A stretch of DNA of 64,000 nt from contig NZ_FOCF01000001.1 of the NCBI RefSeq assembly GCF_900110035.1, forward strand, positions 496,001 to 560,000, given 5' to 3'. The stretch's first letter is position 1; every line of letters starts with the position of its first letter. The DNA is from Sphingomonas gellani (GTDB taxonomy: Bacteria > Pseudomonadota > Alphaproteobacteria > Sphingomonadales > Sphingomonadaceae). The notes beneath the pieces were generated by a model that saw nothing but the letters and a program-made list of their open reading frames with translations, searched no databases and was not told the origin of the DNA. Made by a program: the position numbers and the translations under genes. Shown piece after piece: positions 62,023 to 64,000 of this stretch.

Positions 62023-63135
62023 TCACCAGCGCTGCCGGCGGCGGTTCTCGCGGTCGATCGACATCAGAACGCCCAGGCACAGCAGCACGGTCATCTGCGC
62101 GGAACTGCCGAAGCTGACCAGGGGCAGGGGAATGCCGACCACAGGCGCCAGGCCCATCACCATCATCAGGTTTATCGCGACGTAGAAGAAGATCGTCGTA
62201 GACAGGCCCGCTGCCGTCAGTCGTGCGAAGCGGCCCTGCGCCGCCTGGGCGACCTCCAGCCCCCAGCGCACCACCAGAATGTACGCCAGGATCAGCAGGC
62301 ACCCACCGAGCATCCCCCATTCCTCCGCCATGGTGGCGAAGACGAAGTCGGTATGACCCTCGGGCAGATAGTCCAGGTGGCTCTGCGTGCCCTGGAGGAA
62401 ACCTTTCCCCCAAATGCCGCCGGAGCCGATTGCGATCTTCGACTGGCTGATATGGTAACCGGTGCCGAGAGGATCGCTTTCCGGGTCCATAAAGATCAGG
62501 ATGCGGTTGCGCTGATAGTCGTGCAGGACGAATTGGAAGGCGAGGGGGATGACCAGCGCGGCGGCAAGCGCGCCGCCGATGAACAGCCGCAGCGGAATGC
62601 CCGCCAGGAACATGACTGTGGCACCGCCGGCGCAGATCATCAGCGCGGTCCCCAGATCCGGTTGCAGCATCACCAACGCCGCCGGCACCCCTATCAGCGC
62701 CGCCGCCGGCCAGATGGCCGCGAACCGACGCGTCTCCCCGAACGGCAACAGGTCGTAGAATCGGGCGCAGGCCAGAACAATGCCAGGCTTCATGAATTCG
62801 GATGGTTGCAGACGGATGATGCCCAGGTCGAGCCAGCGCTGCGATCCGCCAGATACCTTGCCCAGCAGTTCCACCGCGAGCAGTGACAGGACGAGCACTG
62901 CGTAGGCAGGCAACGCTGCGGTCTTCCACAGCCGTTCGGGAATGCGAGACAGCATCAGCGAGCCGGCCAGTAGGGAGAAGAACAGCATGCCCTGCTTCAG
63001 CGCCCATGGCTTCAGGCTGCCGCCTGCCGCGGAATACAACACCACCTGACCGAAGCAGCCGATCGCCACCACCAGCACGATCATGCGCCACGGCAGCGTC
63101 GCCAGCGGCTCGGGAACGATGCGGGGACGGCTCAT
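62023..63135 (-). CDS. rodA: Rod-shape-determining peptidoglycan glycosyltransferase RodA
   Basis: 370 residues with about ten TM segments, SEDS family. Characteristic pieces: QRWLDLGIIRLQPSEFMKPG, FVATMAEEWGM (here FVFATMAEEWGMLGG) and LVSFGSSAQMTVLLCLG near the end. It polymerises peptidoglycan during elongation with PBP2. The ATG overlaps the PBP2 stop by 4 bases, the conserved mrdA-rodA order. Confidence 0.95.
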   Translation of the reverse strand: MSRPRIVPEPLATLPWRMIVLVVAIGCFGQVVLYSAAGGSLKPWALKQGMLFFSLLAGSLMLSRIPERLWKTAALPAYAVLVLSLLAVELLGKVSGGSQRWLDLGIIRLQPSEFMKPGIVLACARFYDLLPFGETRRFAAIWPAAALIGVPAALVMLQPDLGTALMICAGGATVMFLAGIPLRLFIGGALAAALVIPLAFQFVLHDYQRNRILIFMDPESDPLGTGYHISQSKIAIGSGGIWGKGFLQGTQSHLDYLPEGHTDFVFATMAEEWGMLGGCLLILAYILVVRWGLEVAQAAQGRFARLTAAGLSTTIFFYVAINLMMVMGLAPVVGIPLPLVSFGSSAQMTVLLCLGVLMSIDRENRRRQRW

Positions 63136-64000
63136 TGCTGAGCGCCCTCTGTGGTGCCGTCCTCTGCGACCGTCGTGCCGGAGGGGCCTACCCCGACCAG
63201 GTCGGCCGCCTGGGAGTTCGCCTGATCGGTAGCGGCCTCAACGGCGGGCGCGTCGCTTGGCACCACGGCGTCCGTCTTGGTCGCGACGGCGGCGGGCGGC
63301 GGATTCTTGGAGGCGCGATAGGCGTTCGCCTGCGCCGCCATGCGCGTCGCGATGTCGCCGCCCCAGCTAGGCTCCACATCGGCCAGCGAGGTCATCGCGC
63401 GTTCCCGGTCGAACAGGTACGTCATGATGTCGCGTCCGATCATCGGCGTGTCGAGATTGCGCACGGTATGCCCGTTATGCTCCAGCACCACCGCCGCGGC
63501 GTAGCGAGGATTGTCGGCGGGCGCGTAGCAGATGAACAGCGCGTGGTCGCGCAGCTTGAATGGCAGCGACCCATTCTTCAGCACACCCGACCGCCGTTCG
63601 GCCATGGAGATGCGCCGCACCTGTGCGGTTCCGGTCTTCGCAGCCAAAGCGACGCCGGGTACGTACATCCGTGCCACGCCTCCTGTACCGCCGCCATTGA
63701 CGACGCCCCACATGCCAGCCCGGACAGTGGCCAAGTGATCCGGACTGATCGGAAGGGCAGGTGCGCTGGGTCGATCTGAGCGTGCCAACAGGCTCGGTAT
63801 GACGGCGCGTCCCGAGCCGATACGCGCTGCCATGACGGCCAGTTGCAACGGGTTCGCCAGAACGTCGCCTTGCCCAATGGAAGCGTTCAGGCCATCGGCA
63901 ACCGTCCATTTCCGCTTATATTTGCGCAGCTTCCACGCGGAGTCTGGCACCGTGCCGTAACGTTGCGACGCGAGTGGCAGGTCGAACTTCTGCCCCAGTC
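63132..64000 (-). CDS. mrdA: Penicillin-binding protein 2, C-terminal part (5' end outside window)
   Basis: The frame is open to the right edge (LGQKFDLPLASQRYG). Visible transpeptidase motifs: NASIGQGDVLANPLQLAV and the K-T-G box in LAAKTGTAQVRR. The C-terminal tail is an Ala/Pro/Thr-rich extension of about 80 residues, longer than in E. coli PBP2. Partner of RodA in cell elongation. The SxxK motif lies outside the window. Confidence 0.93.
   Translation of the reverse strand, partial: LGQKFDLPLASQRYGTVPDSAWKLRKYKRKWTVADGLNASIGQGDVLANPLQLAVMAARIGSGRAVIPSLLARSDRPSAPALPISPDHLATVRAGMWGVVNGGGTGGVARMYVPGVALAAKTGTAQVRRISMAERRSGVLKNGSLPFKLRDHALFICYAPADNPRYAAAVVLEHNGHTVRNLDTPMIGRDIMTYLFDRERAMTSLADVEPSWGGDIATRMAAQANAYRASKNPPPAAVATKTDAVVPSDAPAVEAATDQANSQAADLVGVGPSGTTVAEDGTTEGAQQ

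Overview
The window is high-GC alphaproteobacterial DNA, most likely from a Sphingomonas-type sphingomonad. I infer this from codon use, from the rodA / penicillin-binding protein 2 pair with a DUF6481-type gene at the right end, and from the phage families present. Almost all of it (about 1-54.19 kb) is one prophage integrated at a tRNA-Gln(TTG) gene. Its right attachment site, a 50-base tRNA 3' half, lies at 54143-54192; its left end is outside the window.

Prophage layout. 0-8.7 kb holds tail spikes and the lysis module (spanin pair, endolysin, two membrane proteins) on the minus strand. 8.745-21.645 kb is where the tail genes should be. 21.6-27.2 kb carries the head-tail connector, a collagen-like protein, the portal, a fused protease-capsid protein and the C-terminal part of the large terminase. 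37.0-39.5 kb carries the N-terminal part of the large terminase, the small terminase, a putative cos site and an HNH nuclease. 40-47 kb holds replication, regulatory and methyltransferase genes. 47.1-49.2 kb is a CI/Cro-type switch, and 49.2-54.1 kb is a rightward operon under a repressor-controlled promoter, ending in excisionase-like and integrase genes.

Two things stand out. First, the 12.9-kb tail interval has lost nearly all T and about a third of its G on the plus strand, which means A and C were lost from the coding (minus) strand. The edges fall inside genes and stay in frame. The remains of the connector C-terminus and of a head-closure protein become recognisable if changes are read as A-to-G and C-to-T on the coding strand. 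I read it as a tail operon hypermutated in place on one strand. No mutator gene is visible in the window.

Second, a 9.8-kb satellite-like element (27.22-37.01 kb) sits inside the large terminase gene between 8-bp repeats. Precise excision would restore a 565-residue terminase in frame. It encodes an integrase, an AlpA-like protein, a PC4-like protein, an antirepressor, its own HK97-fold major capsid protein, a DprA-like plus phosphoribosyltransferase pair, and a copy of the prophage's putative cos region, as expected of an element that steals packaging.

Right of the prophage, 54.2-60.19 kb is a probable second island behind the same tRNA target (its own integrase, a truncated ArsR gene, two aldo-keto reductases, a LysR regulator, a cupin operon). 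Then come decayed genes, DUF6481, tRNA-Lys, rodA and the 3' part of the penicillin-binding protein 2 gene, which are host chromosome.
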